Origin: Clostridium bornimense
GTDB taxonomy: Bacteria > Bacillota > Clostridia > Clostridiales > Clostridiaceae
NCBI RefSeq assembly: GCF_000577895.1
Contig: NZ_HG917868.1
Coordinates: 1,922,001-1,986,000, forward strand
Direction: 5' to 3'
Length of the DNA: 64,000 nt
Every line of letters begins with the position of its first letter. Within the stretch, counting starts at the first letter, position 1. Both the position numbers and the translations under genes were made by a program. Of the stretch, positions 45,786-56,077 are shown piece by piece. Under the pieces are notes generated by a model that saw only the letters and a list, made by a program, of their open reading frames with translations, searched no databases and had not been told where the DNA came from.

Positions 45786-47024
45786 TTATTTCCCATTTAA
45801 AGCTTTATCCATTTTCTTATTAATATCTTCTACATCTGGTACAACTATAGGATTATCTACAACATTATATTTATCTTTTAACAATAATATTCTTTCAACA
45901 CTTTCATCTATTCTGTCTTCTGTTATTTTTTCATCTAGAAAAGCATCATTAATTGCATCTATTACTTTTATAACATTATCATATTTATTACATACCATTA
46001 TTATATCTGTTCCTGCTAAAATAGATTTTACTGCAGCATCACCAATATCATAATTACTAGTTATTGCATCCATCGACATATCATCAGTTATTATTACACC
46101 ATCATAACCCATATACCTTCTTAAAATATCATCTACTACCATCTCTGACATTGTTGCTGGATTTTCACTATCAACCTTGGTTAGTTTGATGTTAGATACC
46201 ATAACTAAATCAGCTCCTGCCTTTATTGCATCCATAAAAGGACGAAATTCTACTACCTCTAATCTTGCTAAATCATTTTCTAATACTGGTAAACCTACAT
46301 ATGAATCACTACTTGCATCACCATAACCTGGAAAATGCTTTATTCCTGCAATTACATTGCTTTCTTTCATACCATTCATCATAGCTATTCCTAATCTACT
46401 TACAAGTTCTTCATCGTTACCAAAAGATCTATCTCCAATAACAGTGTTTTTATCATTAGTATTAACATCTAGCACTGGTGCAAGATTAACATTAAAGCCT
46501 AAGGCTAATACTTCTTCACCTATAGCACTACCTATATTAAAGCTTGTATTCTCATTGTTCATTTTACCAATTTCTTCATTAGTCGGTATTTCCATAAGTT
46601 CAGAAGGCATTCTAGAAACTGATCCCCCTTCTTCATCTACTGTAATAAAAATAGGAATTTTATTATTTTCATTTTCTACCTTTATTTCATTATTTAATCT
46701 TACCATTTGTTGAACGTCTTCAATATTACTAATAGAATATATTACTCCACCTATTTTTTCTTCTACTATTAATGATTTTAAATCTTCATTATATTTCTTC
46801 CCACTAAACCCTGACATTATAAGTTGTCCAATTTTTTCTTCTATAGTCATCTCATCTATTATTGATCTAATTCTTTTAATTTTTTCTTCATCGGTCTCTG
46901 ATTCTCTAACTATAGCCATCCTCTCACTCGAATAATTTTTACATTCTATTGCTAACCATCCACCAAACTTCATTGACATGACAACAGCGGATAAAATTGC
47001 AATAACCTTAATTATTTTTGCCAT
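45786..47024 (-). CDS. GH3 beta-N-acetylhexosaminidase-like protein with altered dyad
   Basis: 412 residues: an N-terminal membrane anchor or signal (1-25), then a GH3 barrel. It has DEEGGSVSRMP, IGDRSFGNDEELVSRLG, GIKHFPGYGD and the nucleophile loop VIITDDMSMDAI, all at NagZ positions. The loop after KHFPG reads GDASSDSYVGLP; in NagZ-type enzymes the Asp-Ser-His of this loop is the catalytic acid/base dyad, and here the His is Tyr. VMVSNIK replaces the usual MVAH. It is otherwise full length, so either an altered mechanism, a different substrate, or a non-catalytic binding role is possible. Confidence 0.85.
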   Translation of the reverse strand: MAKIIKVIAILSAVVMSMKFGGWLAIECKNYSSERMAIVRESETDEEKIKRIRSIIDEMTIEEKIGQLIMSGFSGKKYNEDLKSLIVEEKIGGVIYSISNIEDVQQMVRLNNEIKVENENNKIPIFITVDEEGGSVSRMPSELMEIPTNEEIGKMNNENTSFNIGSAIGEEVLALGFNVNLAPVLDVNTNDKNTVIGDRSFGNDEELVSRLGIAMMNGMKESNVIAGIKHFPGYGDASSDSYVGLPVLENDLARLEVVEFRPFMDAIKAGADLVMVSNIKLTKVDSENPATMSEMVVDDILRRYMGYDGVIITDDMSMDAITSNYDIGDAAVKSILAGTDIIMVCNKYDNVIKVIDAINDAFLDEKITEDRIDESVERILLLKDKYNVVDNPIVVPDVEDINKKMDKALNGK

Positions 47025-47188
47025 ATCTCACAACTCCTTTTTATACTATTGTATATGTTTTCACTATATATATCTATTATTTTACCATATTTTATTCTAA
47101 ATTAATATTTTTTTATCTTTATTTGAATTATTTTGTATTGTAATGTAAAATATAATCATAAATTGTATTTGTGGAAAGGAGCTTATTG

Positions 47189-49138
47189 ATGCCTAAACTA
47201 AAATTCCTTGTAATTTGTATTGCTATAATCCTTAATGTACTTCTTTGTAATAAGCTTTCTACGATGATTATAAATAAAAAGTCAACACCCAATACAGAAA
47301 TTGAAGAAATAAACGACACTAGTAATGATCCCTATAAAAATAGAGATTCTTTTTATTCTTTAAACGATAAATCAATAAATCGCCGTTCCTCTGAACATTT
47401 TCAAATAATATGGGGAAATGACGATAATTCAAATATTATAAATTCAGACTTTATAGAAGGTAATTTAGCTAACTTAGAAAATATGAGAAAAGTATATATA
47501 GATACTTTAGAAATGAAAGATACAGGAAAATCAATAAAAAATAAATCAGGCAAATATAAAACAAATATATACTTATCTGATACAGGACTAAAAAAAATAA
47601 AAAATAAAAATCAATACACTGGTTGTGACGATGATGGCTTTGCATATATAATAGTAAGTCCTTCGCTAATAAGAGTAGATCCTCCAAGCTGGGTATTAGC
47701 TCAAAAGTATGCCCATGCTGTTATATTGCATCAAGGTGGAGCATTAGATAATAATTGGTCTGATGCTATGGCTAATTGGCTTAGAAATCAATACCTTGGT
47801 AGTGATAAGTACTGTCATAATGATACTATATATGGACCAGCATCAAGTTTTTTTAAGTCCATTGTGTTAAACTCTAACTTAGCTTTTCCACAAGAAAAGA
47901 ATGCTTATGATTCCTGGCCTTTTATTACCTATATATCAGAAAATCCTGATAACTTAGAAGGTTTAGGCATAGAATTAATACATACTATTTTAGAAAATGA
48001 TGATATTACAAACCCCTTTGATGCAATAACTAAAAATACAAAAATTTCATTACAAGATGTTATAGGAAACTATAGTAAAAGAATGATCACCATGGATTTT
48101 GCTCGGCAAAACAACTACTTAACATACTTAAAAGAATTAAAGTCCGATTCCGCTAATAATGATATTATTTTTACTAATTTAGATTTGCCTAAAAATAGCT
48201 GGGTTTCTATTCCCGATGATAAAGCACCTCAGCAAGGTGGATATAATATAATACCTATTAATAATTATAATGAAAATTCATCTATAACAGTAGATTTTAA
48301 AGGAATAAAAAACAAAGATACTGATGATTGGCGAGCAACTATCGTAGCTTTTAATAAAGATAAATCTACTACATATTCTTCAACTTGGAATGATGGTGAA
48401 AACACATTAAAACTTTCTGGAAATGAAGTTGCAGTCTATTTAATTGTAGCGGCAACACCAAAAACTTTTCAGGATATATCTAAAATAGATGCTGATAAAA
48501 TAACTTCTTATCCTTATAAGATAAAATTAATATCAACAGAAGATACTACAGCAGAAAATGCTGATAATTCAAAAGATAGTAATGATACTAATATCTCTAG
48601 CAATAACAATAGTTCCAATAATAGTGATAATAGTGATGATACTATAAATAATAGTGATTCAAATAATACTAATAAACCTTCAGCAACAAAAGATAAAATA
48701 AAAGTAGAAATGTATAATAAAATTAACCAGCCTGTATATAATAATATAACTCCCTGCTTTAGGATAACTAATGCAGGGAAAACATCTATTAATTTAAAAA
48801 ATATTAAAATCCGTTACTATTATACAAAAGACGGAAATGAAAAGCAGGTTTTTGAATGTGATTGGTGTTCTTTTGACAGCAATTCTATCACTGCTAACTT
48901 TGGTTCCATAAATAAAGGTAATAATGCTGACTATTATTTAGATTTATCTTTTAATTCTAATGAAGTACTTAAACCTAACGGTAACATTTATCTTTATGGT
49001 AGAATTCATAAAAATAATTGGACAAACTTTAATCAAAGCAATGACTATTCCTTTAATAGTTCTTCTAACGATTATGTTGAATGGAAAAAAGTCACTGCTT
49101 ATATTGATGGAACTCTTGTCTGGGGTAATGAACCTTAA
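47189..49138 (+). CDS. Secreted DUF6055-like protein with C-terminal CBM3 cellulose-binding module
   Basis: 649 residues. ATG 47189 is the start (AAAGGAG at 47174-47180); an upstream in-frame GTG at 47171 contains that site. An N-terminal signal or anchor (about 5-28) is followed by a domain (70-300) with SEHFQIIWGNDD and ALDNNWSDAMANWLR, resembling DUF6055, which has a metallopeptidase-like look (LAQKYAHAVILHQGG) but no clean HExxH. A middle beta domain (300-450), a Ser/Asn/Asp linker (455-500), and a CBM3 (about 505-649: INLKNIKIRYYYTKDG, CDWCSF, WTNFNQSNDYSF, DGTLVWGNEP). This suggests attachment to cellulose or a similar polymer; substrate unknown. Confidence 0.75.
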   Translation: MPKLKFLVICIAIILNVLLCNKLSTMIINKKSTPNTEIEEINDTSNDPYKNRDSFYSLNDKSINRRSSEHFQIIWGNDDNSNIINSDFIEGNLANLENMRKVYIDTLEMKDTGKSIKNKSGKYKTNIYLSDTGLKKIKNKNQYTGCDDDGFAYIIVSPSLIRVDPPSWVLAQKYAHAVILHQGGALDNNWSDAMANWLRNQYLGSDKYCHNDTIYGPASSFFKSIVLNSNLAFPQEKNAYDSWPFITYISENPDNLEGLGIELIHTILENDDITNPFDAITKNTKISLQDVIGNYSKRMITMDFARQNNYLTYLKELKSDSANNDIIFTNLDLPKNSWVSIPDDKAPQQGGYNIIPINNYNENSSITVDFKGIKNKDTDDWRATIVAFNKDKSTTYSSTWNDGENTLKLSGNEVAVYLIVAATPKTFQDISKIDADKITSYPYKIKLISTEDTTAENADNSKDSNDTNISSNNNSSNNSDNSDDTINNSDSNNTNKPSATKDKIKVEMYNKINQPVYNNITPCFRITNAGKTSINLKNIKIRYYYTKDGNEKQVFECDWCSFDSNSITANFGSINKGNNADYYLDLSFNSNEVLKPNGNIYLYGRIHKNNWTNFNQSNDYSFNSSSNDYVEWKKVTAYIDGTLVWGNEP

Positions 49139-49152
49139 TATATAAAGAAAAA

Positions 49153-49180
49153 ACGTTACAAGAGATACATCTTGCAACGT
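49153..49180. terminator. Bidirectional terminator
   Basis: ACGTTACAAGA (49153-49163) and TCTTGCAACGT (49170-49180) with one mismatch, flanked by A and T runs, between convergent genes. Confidence 0.8.
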
Positions 49181-49221
49181 CTTTCCTTTTTTCACTCGAA
49201 TGACTAAAATTTAATTTGGGA

Positions 49222-49410
49222 TTACTTTAACTTGTTCTCGTATTCAGCTACCATTCTCTTAACCATTTCTCCACCTACGGATCCACATTGTTTAGAGCTT
49301 AAGTCTCCATTATAATCTGTGAATGGAACTCCTAATTCATTTGCTACTTCAGCTTTGAATTTTGATAATCCATTCTTTGCTTCTGGTACTAATTTTTGTG
49401 AACTTGCCAT
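49222..49410 (-). CDS. Small acid-soluble spore protein, alpha/beta type
   Basis: 62-residue DNA-binding protein that coats spore DNA. It contains LVPEAKNGLSKFKAEVANELG (germination-protease cleavage region KAEVANELG), then GSVGGEMVKRMVAEYENKL, the two family signatures. GGAGGGACT before the ATG. Shows the organism is a spore former. Expected to be controlled by sigma-G; the short upstream region was not analysed for it. Confidence 0.95.
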   Translation of the reverse strand: MASSQKLVPEAKNGLSKFKAEVANELGVPFTDYNGDLSSKQCGSVGGEMVKRMVAEYENKLK

Positions 49411-49542
49411 TTTGAGTCCCTCCTTTAAATTTCACCTTCCGGTGATGCAAGACTTTTTATTTCTTAACTGCCTTGCAATATTAATTTACCCCATTATATT
49501 TTTTATACACTGTGGTATCACTGGAGAGTTTTCCATAAACTT

Positions 49543-49878
49543 CTATAACTTAGTTATTTCTTTTCTATCACCTTTAGAATTACCTATCTTAGCACTTCTT
49601 TTTTTTAGTTCTTCTTCTACAGAAGTTATTTCTATTCCTCTATCAACCATTAATACTTCTAGATGATATAATAAATCACAAATTTCTGCTACCATATCTT
49701 CTTTACTATCACCCTTTGCAGCAATAATAACTTCTGTACATTCTTCTCCAACTTTTTTTAAAATCTTATCAGTTCCCTTATTAAAAAGATAATTAGTATA
49801 TGAATTTTCTACAGGATTATCTAATCTATCTTTTACAACTTCATATAAATCATTAATAACATTACTCACAATAAACAC
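49543..49878 (-). CDS. hisE: Phosphoribosyl-ATP pyrophosphatase
   Basis: Second step of histidine synthesis, PR-ATP to PR-AMP. 111 residues, all-helical MazG-like fold, with KVGEECTEVIIAAKGD (acidic metal site) and EICDLLYHLEVLM. Standalone here rather than fused to HisI. Last gene of the operon, 10 bases after hisI. Confidence 0.96.
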   Translation of the reverse strand: MFIVSNVINDLYEVVKDRLDNPVENSYTNYLFNKGTDKILKKVGEECTEVIIAAKGDSKEDMVAEICDLLYHLEVLMVDRGIEITSVEEELKKRSAKIGNSKGDRKEITKL

Positions 49879-49888
49879 CTCTTAAAAT

Positions 49889-50194
49889 TTAAATAATTTT
49901 ATTAAAGAAACATGTATCTGCTCCAGTATGACATGGTACTCCAACTTGATCTACCTTTATAAGTAAAGTATCATTATCACAATCTGTATACATCTCTTTT
50001 ATATATTGAAAATGACCAGATGTGGCACCTTTGTTCCAAAGTTCTTTTCTACTTCTTGAATAAAACCATGTTGTTTTTGTTTCTAATGTTTTTTTATATG
50101 ATTCTTCATTGACGTAAGCAAGCATTAGAACCTTATTAGTTTTATAATCAACAACAATGGCAGGAACTAATCCTTTTGAAAAATCTATATCCAT
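49889..50194 (-). CDS. hisI: Phosphoribosyl-AMP cyclohydrolase
   Basis: Third step, opening the purine ring of PR-AMP. 101 residues, with [14 protein letters not shown] and the metal-binding [10 protein letters not shown]...[12 protein letters not shown] cysteines. Separate from HisE. Confidence 0.97.
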   Translation of the reverse strand: MDIDFSKGLVPAIVVDYKTNKVLMLAYVNEESYKKTLETKTTWFYSRSRKELWNKGATSGHFQYIKEMYTDCDNDTLLIKVDQVGVPCHTGADTCFFNKII

Positions 50195-50202
50195 AATTCC
50201 TC

Positions 50203-50961
50203 CTATAATCTAACTTCTATACTTCTTTCATGTAAATATTCCTTAACTTCTCCTATAGTAGCTTCTTTATAATGAAATATTGATGCTGCAAGGGCTGCAT
50301 CGCAATCTGTTTCTTTAAACACTTCATAAAAACTATCTATATCACCACAACCACCTGAAGCTATAACAGGTATATTTACAACTTTTAAAACTTCATTTAA
50401 AAATTCAATATCAAAACCATCCCTAGTACCATCCTTGTCCATAGATGTTAAAAGAATTTCCCCGGCACCAAGTTTCTCAACCTTTTTAGCCCATTCTATA
50501 GCATCAATACCAGTATCTTCACGTCCACCTTTTACAAATACGTTAAATCCACCATCAGCTCTTCTCTTCCCATCAATAGCAACTACGATACATTGACTAC
50601 CAAATGACTCGGCACCTTCACTAATAAGATTAGGATTTCTTACCGCCGCTGAATTAATTGACACCTTATCTGCACCAGCTCTTAAAAGATTTTTTATATC
50701 CTCTATAGAATTGACACCACCACCAACAGTAAGTGGTATAAATACTTCTCTTGAAGTTCTTTCAACAACATCAATCATTGTCTTTCTTTCTTCAAAAGAT
50801 GCTGTAATATCTAAAAATACTAATTCATCTGCACCTTCAGCATTATAAACCTTAGCAATTTCTACAGGATCACCAACGTCCTTTATCCCAACAAAATTTA
50901 TTCCCTTAACAACCTTGCCTTCTTTTACATCTAAACAAGGTATTATTCTTTTTGTTAACAT
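50203..50961 (-). CDS. hisF: Imidazole glycerol phosphate synthase, cyclase subunit
   Basis: Cyclase half of the HisHF complex, (beta-alpha)8 barrel of 252 residues. The two catalytic aspartates are in IPCLDVKEG (residue 11) and VVAIDGKR (about 130), and phosphate loops are in GGGVNS and SGGCG. Confidence 0.98.
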   Translation of the reverse strand: MLTKRIIPCLDVKEGKVVKGINFVGIKDVGDPVEIAKVYNAEGADELVFLDITASFEERKTMIDVVERTSREVFIPLTVGGGVNSIEDIKNLLRAGADKVSINSAAVRNPNLISEGAESFGSQCIVVAIDGKRRADGGFNVFVKGGREDTGIDAIEWAKKVEKLGAGEILLTSMDKDGTRDGFDIEFLNEVLKVVNIPVIASGGCGDIDSFYEVFKETDCDAALAASIFHYKEATIGEVKEYLHERSIEVRL

Positions 50962-50965
50962 AAAC

Positions 50966-51679
50966 TCACCCCTTTAGAGCATCTAAAGCTTCTTTTAAAT
51001 CCAAAGAGCCACTGTAAATCGCTTTTCCTGAAATAGCACCATATAGATTTAATTCATTAATTTTTAATAAATCCTCTAAATCTTTAACACCACCAGAAGC
51101 TACTATGTCCATATTTACAGCATTACTTAAAGCCTTTAGTCCTTCTATATTGGCACCTTCTAAAGTTCCATCCTTTGATATATCTGTATATATCACAGTC
51201 TTTACCCCTATTTTCTCTAACTGACGAGAAAATTCTATATAATCCATATCAGTACTCTCAAGCCATCCTTCTAAAGCTACCTTATTATCTTTAGCATCAA
51301 CACCAACAGCGATTTTTTCGCCGTACTTCTCTACTGCCTTTATTAAAAATTCTTTATCTTTATAAGCAGCAGTGCCAATGATAGCTCTTGAAACTCCTAA
51401 ATCAAAAATTGCTTCTAAATCTTCTAATGTTCTTATACCACCACCTAATTGCACTGGTATATTTACAGCCTCTGCAATAGCTTTTATAATATCGGAATTA
51501 ATTCTCTTTCCCTCTTTTGCACCATCCAAATCAACTAAATGAATAAATTCTGCTCCTGTTTTCTCAAATTCCTTTGCTATTTCAAGAGGAATACCCATTT
51601 CCTCACACTTATCAAATCTACCTTGATAAAGCCTAACTGCCTTACCGTCTTTTATATCTATCGCTGGAAATAAAATCAT
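50966..51679 (-). CDS. hisA: ProFAR isomerase (HisA)
   Basis: Isomerises ProFAR to PRFAR. 237 residues, barrel related to HisF: catalytic aspartates in FPAIDIKDG and in YTDISKDGT, phosphate loops QLGGGIRT and ASGGV. Start overlaps the hisH stop by four bases. Confidence 0.97.
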   Translation of the reverse strand: MILFPAIDIKDGKAVRLYQGRFDKCEEMGIPLEIAKEFEKTGAEFIHLVDLDGAKEGKRINSDIIKAIAEAVNIPVQLGGGIRTLEDLEAIFDLGVSRAIIGTAAYKDKEFLIKAVEKYGEKIAVGVDAKDNKVALEGWLESTDMDYIEFSRQLEKIGVKTVIYTDISKDGTLEGANIEGLKALSNAVNMDIVASGGVKDLEDLLKINELNLYGAISGKAIYSGSLDLKEALDALKG

Positions 51680-52278
51680 CCCACCATCTCCTTAAAGTTT
51701 TTTAATAATTTAAGACCTACTTCTCCACTCTTTTCTGGATGAAATTGAGAAGCTACTATATTATCTCTACCAACTATAGCTGGAAAATCCACTTCATAGT
51801 TGCAATCCCCTAAAATATACTTTTCATCACAATTTCCATGAAAAGAATGTACAAAATAAAAATATTCACCATCATCTATACCTTTAAAGATAGGATGATC
51901 TTGCTTAATCCTAACACTATTCCATCCAATATGAGGAATCTTCTTTGAAATCTCAAACTTTGTTACCTTACCAGGAATAAGACCTAACCCTTCTGAGTAT
52001 CCCATTTCCTCTGAAGAATCAAATACTAATTGCATCCCAAGACAAATCCCAAGCATAGGCTTTCCATTATTAATCTCTTCTTTTATAAGCGAATCTAACC
52101 CCATAGACTTTAAATTTTCCATAGCCTTCTTAAAAGCACCAACACCAGGAATTATAATTCCCTTGCTATTTTTAATAGTATCTTTATCATTAGTTAAAAC
52201 CACATCTGCACCAATCTTCTTCATAGCCTTATAAATACTATTTATATTTCCCATACCATAATCTATGATAGCAATCAT
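51676..52278 (-). CDS. hisH: Imidazole glycerol phosphate synthase, glutaminase subunit
   Basis: Class I glutamine amidotransferase, 200 residues, giving ammonia to HisF. Nucleophile Cys is in [10 protein letters not shown], oxyanion region [10 protein letters not shown], and the His-Glu pair in SQFHPEKSG. Start overlaps hisB by four bases. Confidence 0.98.
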   Translation of the reverse strand: MIAIIDYGMGNINSIYKAMKKIGADVVLTNDKDTIKNSKGIIIPGVGAFKKAMENLKSMGLDSLIKEEINNGKPMLGICLGMQLVFDSSEEMGYSEGLGLIPGKVTKFEISKKIPHIGWNSVRIKQDHPIFKGIDDGEYFYFVHSFHGNCDEKYILGDCNYEVDFPAIVGRDNIVASQFHPEKSGEVGLKLLKNFKEMVG

Positions 52279-52862
52279 TCTAATACCCCCTTAGTAGACA
52301 TTACTCCCTTAATAGTGGCATCTACAGTAAGAGCCTCCTTCATCGCCCTAGCTAAAGCTTTAAAAATCCCCTCAACAATATGGTGACTATTACTACCATA
52401 CATTAAATTAACATGAAGAGTTATACCACCATTAAAAGCAAAAGCCCTTAAAAATTCCTCTAAAAGTTCAGAATCAAAATCCCCAATCATCTTCTTATCC
52501 ATATCAACATTAAATACTAAAAAACTTCTACCACTAAGATCTAAAGACACCATAGCCAAAGTCTCATCCATAGGCACATAACTTGTCCCATATCTTTTAA
52601 TACCATTCTTGTCCCCCATAGCCTCCTTAAAAGCCTTACCAAGAACAATTCCAATATCCTCAACAGTATGATGACCATCAACATATAAATCACCATCACA
52701 ACTTATATCTAAATCAAAACCACCATGCTTTTTAAATAAAATAAGCATATGATCTAAAAAACCAATCCCAGTTTTAACAGTTCCCTCACCAGAACCATCT
52801 ATATTAAGCTTTAACTTTATCTTCGTCTCTAAAGTATCTCTATTTATATTACTTGACCTCAT
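52275..52862 (-). CDS. hisB: Imidazoleglycerol-phosphate dehydratase
   Basis: 195 residues, dehydratase only (no phosphatase domain as in enterobacteria). Metal-binding histidine motifs [11 protein letters not shown] and [17 protein letters not shown], and FLDHML. Histidinol-phosphate phosphatase must be elsewhere. 31 bases after hisD. Confidence 0.97.
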   Translation of the reverse strand: MRSSNINRDTLETKIKLKLNIDGSGEGTVKTGIGFLDHMLILFKKHGGFDLDISCDGDLYVDGHHTVEDIGIVLGKAFKEAMGDKNGIKRYGTSYVPMDETLAMVSLDLSGRSFLVFNVDMDKKMIGDFDSELLEEFLRAFAFNGGITLHVNLMYGSNSHHIVEGIFKALARAMKEALTVDATIKGVMSTKGVLE

Positions 52863-52893
52863 AATGACCCCCTCTTCTCAGTGCACTGATTCT

Positions 52894-54183
52894 CTACTTA
52901 AATCTTACTTTAATTGAGTTTCCATGTGCTGTTAACCCTTCTGTATCCGCTATCTTAACAATCTTATCTTTAATCTTCTCAAGTTCTTCTCTGCTGTAAT
53001 AAATATATGAAGTCTTCTTTATAAAATCATCTACAGAAAGTGGCGAGAAAAATCTTGCTGTTCCACTTGTAGGAAGAACGTGATTTGGTCCTCCCATATA
53101 ATCGCCTAATGGTTCAGGTGAATATTTCCCAAGAAATATTGATCCAGCATTTTTTACTGATCCTAGGTATTCAAATGGATTTTCTACCATAAGTTCTAAA
53201 TGTTCTGGTGCAATGGCATTAGCTAATTCTATTGCTTCTTTTAAATCTTCTACTAAAATTGCTGCTCCATAGTTTTCTAATGATTTTTCTGCAATTTCTT
53301 TTCTTGATAACTTATTAAGTTGATTTTGTACTTCTTCTTCTATTTCATTTATTAATCTTTCACTTGTAGTTACAAGTATTGATGCTGCAAGTACATCATG
53401 TTCACTTTGACTTAATAAATCTGCTGCTACGAAAGTTTTATCTGCAGTATCATCAGCAACTACTAATATCTCTGATGGTCCTGCTATACTATCTATATCT
53501 ACTGCTCCATAGCATAGTTTTTTAGCTGTAGCTACAAATATATTTCCTGGTCCAACAATTTTATCTACTCTTTTTATTGTTTCTGTTCCGTGAGCTAATG
53601 CTGCTATACCCTGTGCTCCACTTATCTTATATACCTCATCAACACCAGCAATTTTAGCAGCTGCAAGTATTGCTGGTAGCTGACTATTACTTCCTGGTGT
53701 TATCATAACTACTTTTTCAACAGAAGCAAGCTTAGCAGGGATTACATTCATAAGTACTGTTGAAGGATATGCCGCAGTGCCCCCCGGTACATATACTCCA
53801 ACTCTCTCTAATCCTCTTACCATTTGACCCATCACTTTTCCTGCTACTGGTATATAACTAAACCCCTGTTTTATTTGATTCTTATGATATCCTTCAATAT
53901 TAATTTTTGCTAACTCTAAAGCTTCAATTAATTCTTTATCACAACTATTATAAGCTTCTTCTATTTCTTCTTTTGATACCTTTATATCTTCTAAAGCAAT
54001 ATCTTTTGAATCTTTATAATCAAATTTCTTTGTATAATGAAGTAATGCCTTATCTCCTTTTTCTCTTATTTCAGAAATAATTTCTTTAACTGTATTCTCT
54101 ACATCTTTTTCTACATTTCCACTTTCTCTTCTTAAAGATGATAAATACTTAATCCCTTCATTATATCCTTTTATAATTCTCAT
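52894..54183 (-). CDS. hisD: Histidinol dehydrogenase
   Basis: Final two oxidations giving histidine. 429 residues. Zn-binding and catalytic residues lie in SEHDVLAASIL, AIAPEHLELM and ANAIAPEH-related segment, plus YMGGPNHVLPTSGTARF. NAD-contact IVGPGNIFVATAKK is also present. Confidence 0.97.
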   Translation of the reverse strand: MRIIKGYNEGIKYLSSLRRESGNVEKDVENTVKEIISEIREKGDKALLHYTKKFDYKDSKDIALEDIKVSKEEIEEAYNSCDKELIEALELAKINIEGYHKNQIKQGFSYIPVAGKVMGQMVRGLERVGVYVPGGTAAYPSTVLMNVIPAKLASVEKVVMITPGSNSQLPAILAAAKIAGVDEVYKISGAQGIAALAHGTETIKRVDKIVGPGNIFVATAKKLCYGAVDIDSIAGPSEILVVADDTADKTFVAADLLSQSEHDVLAASILVTTSERLINEIEEEVQNQLNKLSRKEIAEKSLENYGAAILVEDLKEAIELANAIAPEHLELMVENPFEYLGSVKNAGSIFLGKYSPEPLGDYMGGPNHVLPTSGTARFFSPLSVDDFIKKTSYIYYSREELEKIKDKIVKIADTEGLTAHGNSIKVRFK

Positions 54184-54186
54184 ATT

Positions 54187-54825
54187 CTATTGCTCCTTTC
54201 CATCGATATATTCTTCAATGCTATTTACTATCTCCATCACTGCATCTTTTTTCATCTTCATTGATGCCTTGTTAACAATTAACCTTGCACTTATATCGCA
54301 AATATCTTCTAAAACTATAAGTCCATTTTCTTTTAAAGTAACACCAGTTTCTACAATATCCACAATTCCGTGTGCCATACCCAAAATAGGTGCAAGTTCA
54401 ACAGATCCTTCTATCTTAATAATTTCTACATCTTCACCTTTACTCTTAAAGAATTCCTTAGCTACTTTAGGATATTTTGTTGCAATAACCCTTTTTTCAT
54501 AGCTTTGAAAATCTTTATATTTAGGTAATGATGCTAATGAAAACTTACATTTACCAAATTTTAAATCAGCCACTTCATAAAAATCTCTATTTCCTTCTAA
54601 TATAGTATCTTTACCTACAATCCCCATATCTGCAACACCATGTTCTACATAAGTTAAAACATCTACAGCTTTTACTAATATAAATTGAATATCTTTATTT
54701 TTACTCTTAAAAACAAGCTTTCTTCCCTTATCTTTTAAAGATTCTACATCAACACCAATATTTTCAAATATCTCAATAGCTTTTTTTTCAATACGTCCCT
54801 TTGTTAACGCTACTGTTATTGTCAT
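54187..54825 (-). CDS. hisG: ATP phosphoribosyltransferase, catalytic subunit (short form)
   Basis: First step, joining ATP to PRPP. 212 residues: the short form that lacks the regulatory domain and needs HisZ, encoded directly before it. VALTKGRI, GVADMGIVGKD and AHGIVDIVETGVTL (PRPP loop) are seen. Zero spacing from hisZ, three bases to hisD. Confidence 0.97.
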   Translation of the reverse strand: MTITVALTKGRIEKKAIEIFENIGVDVESLKDKGRKLVFKSKNKDIQFILVKAVDVLTYVEHGVADMGIVGKDTILEGNRDFYEVADLKFGKCKFSLASLPKYKDFQSYEKRVIATKYPKVAKEFFKSKGEDVEIIKIEGSVELAPILGMAHGIVDIVETGVTLKENGLIVLEDICDISARLIVNKASMKMKKDAVMEIVNSIEEYIDGKEQ

Positions 54826-56031
54826 TTATTTCACCGCCCCTAGATCTTCCTCTATAATATCTTCTTTATTTATTATCATAATTTTACTAAACCCTTTAGC
54901 TCCCCCATAGCTTCTTGATTTCTCTATATCTTCATAAAGAGATAGTTCTACTTCATATCCCTTTGAAATCAATTCTTTTTCCTTTTCTAAAGCAATTTTC
55001 AATTGATCTAAATCGTAATGAATTAATACCTTGTTTTTTCTTTCAATATTAGATTTATTGAATAATACTTCTAATATATTATTAATTTTGAAAGCTAAAC
55101 CTGCTGCCGGTGTCTTTTCGCCAAATTCACAAAATACCTTATCATATCTTCCACCACTTAAAATCTCTTCACCGAAATTATCAACATAGCCTTTTATAGT
55201 TATTCCAGTATAATAATTTAAGTTTGAAACCATTCCAAGATCTATTGATATATACTTTTCATATCCTAATTCTTTTAATGCATTATAAATATTTCTAAGA
55301 TTATCAATATCATTTTGCAATGCATCTGGTATATATTGGCTAACCTTATCTAATATATCTACTTCACCAAATAACTCTGGTAACATTCTTATAAGATTCT
55401 TACTTTCTTTAGGAAGCGCCACTCCTTCTTCTTTTAAGAATTCATTTATAAGTCCAATATTTTTATTTCTTACTAGTCTTGTTAATTTTTCTTTTCCTGA
55501 ATCATCTATTTCTATAGACTCTATAATTTTTCTATAAAAGTTACTTTCCCCAAGTTCAATTTTAAAATTATCTAGTCCACAATTTTTAAGTGCCTCAATA
55601 GCTCTTAAAATAAGTTCAATTTCGCTTCTAATTGATCCTTCACCTATAATTTCAACACCGGCTTGAGTAATTTCACTATCTTTACCACTGAAACTATCTG
55701 ACGGTGTAAATACTTGTCCACTGTAGAAAAACTTCATAGGCAATTGATCAACTTTTGATGCTACTACTCTAGCTACTGGTATTGTATAATCCGGTCTAAG
55801 AACTAAAATTCTTCCCTTAGCATCAAAAAATTTATACATGTTCTCCTGTGGAATACCGTTATCTTTAAAATCAAATACATCATAAAATTCAATAGTTGGA
55901 GTCTCCACTTGATGAAATCCACTATTTATATAAGTATTTCTAATACTATTTTCTATTTCTTTTTTTAATGAACACTTATCAAAAAGAATATCCCTAGTTC
56001 CTTCTGGGATATAATTTCTCCATTTTTTCAT
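54826..56031 (-). CDS. hisZ: ATP phosphoribosyltransferase regulatory subunit
   Basis: Class II histidyl-tRNA-synthetase-like protein, 401 residues, that activates and gives histidine feedback to short HisG. Starts WRNYIPEGTRDILF (family PxGxRD) and has VETPTIEFYDVF, VLRPDYTIPVARVVAS and LSGGRYDKVFCEFG. The ATG at 56031 is preferred; a GTG 12 bases upstream forms part of the GGGTGGGG ribosome binding site. First gene of the operon, driven by the promoter at 56085-56113. Confidence 0.95.
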   Translation of the reverse strand: MKKWRNYIPEGTRDILFDKCSLKKEIENSIRNTYINSGFHQVETPTIEFYDVFDFKDNGIPQENMYKFFDAKGRILVLRPDYTIPVARVVASKVDQLPMKFFYSGQVFTPSDSFSGKDSEITQAGVEIIGEGSIRSEIELILRAIEALKNCGLDNFKIELGESNFYRKIIESIEIDDSGKEKLTRLVRNKNIGLINEFLKEEGVALPKESKNLIRMLPELFGEVDILDKVSQYIPDALQNDIDNLRNIYNALKELGYEKYISIDLGMVSNLNYYTGITIKGYVDNFGEEILSGGRYDKVFCEFGEKTPAAGLAFKINNILEVLFNKSNIERKNKVLIHYDLDQLKIALEKEKELISKGYEVELSLYEDIEKSRSYGGAKGFSKIMIINKEDIIEEDLGAVK

Positions 56032-56077
56032 AGCCCCACCCACTTTATTGTTTTATCACTTTATCACACTAAATTAT

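Noticed and set aside
47469-47687. 72-codon minus-strand frame
   Set aside because: Antisense to the DUF6055-like domain; Tyr/Leu/Phe-rich shadow without ribosome binding site.
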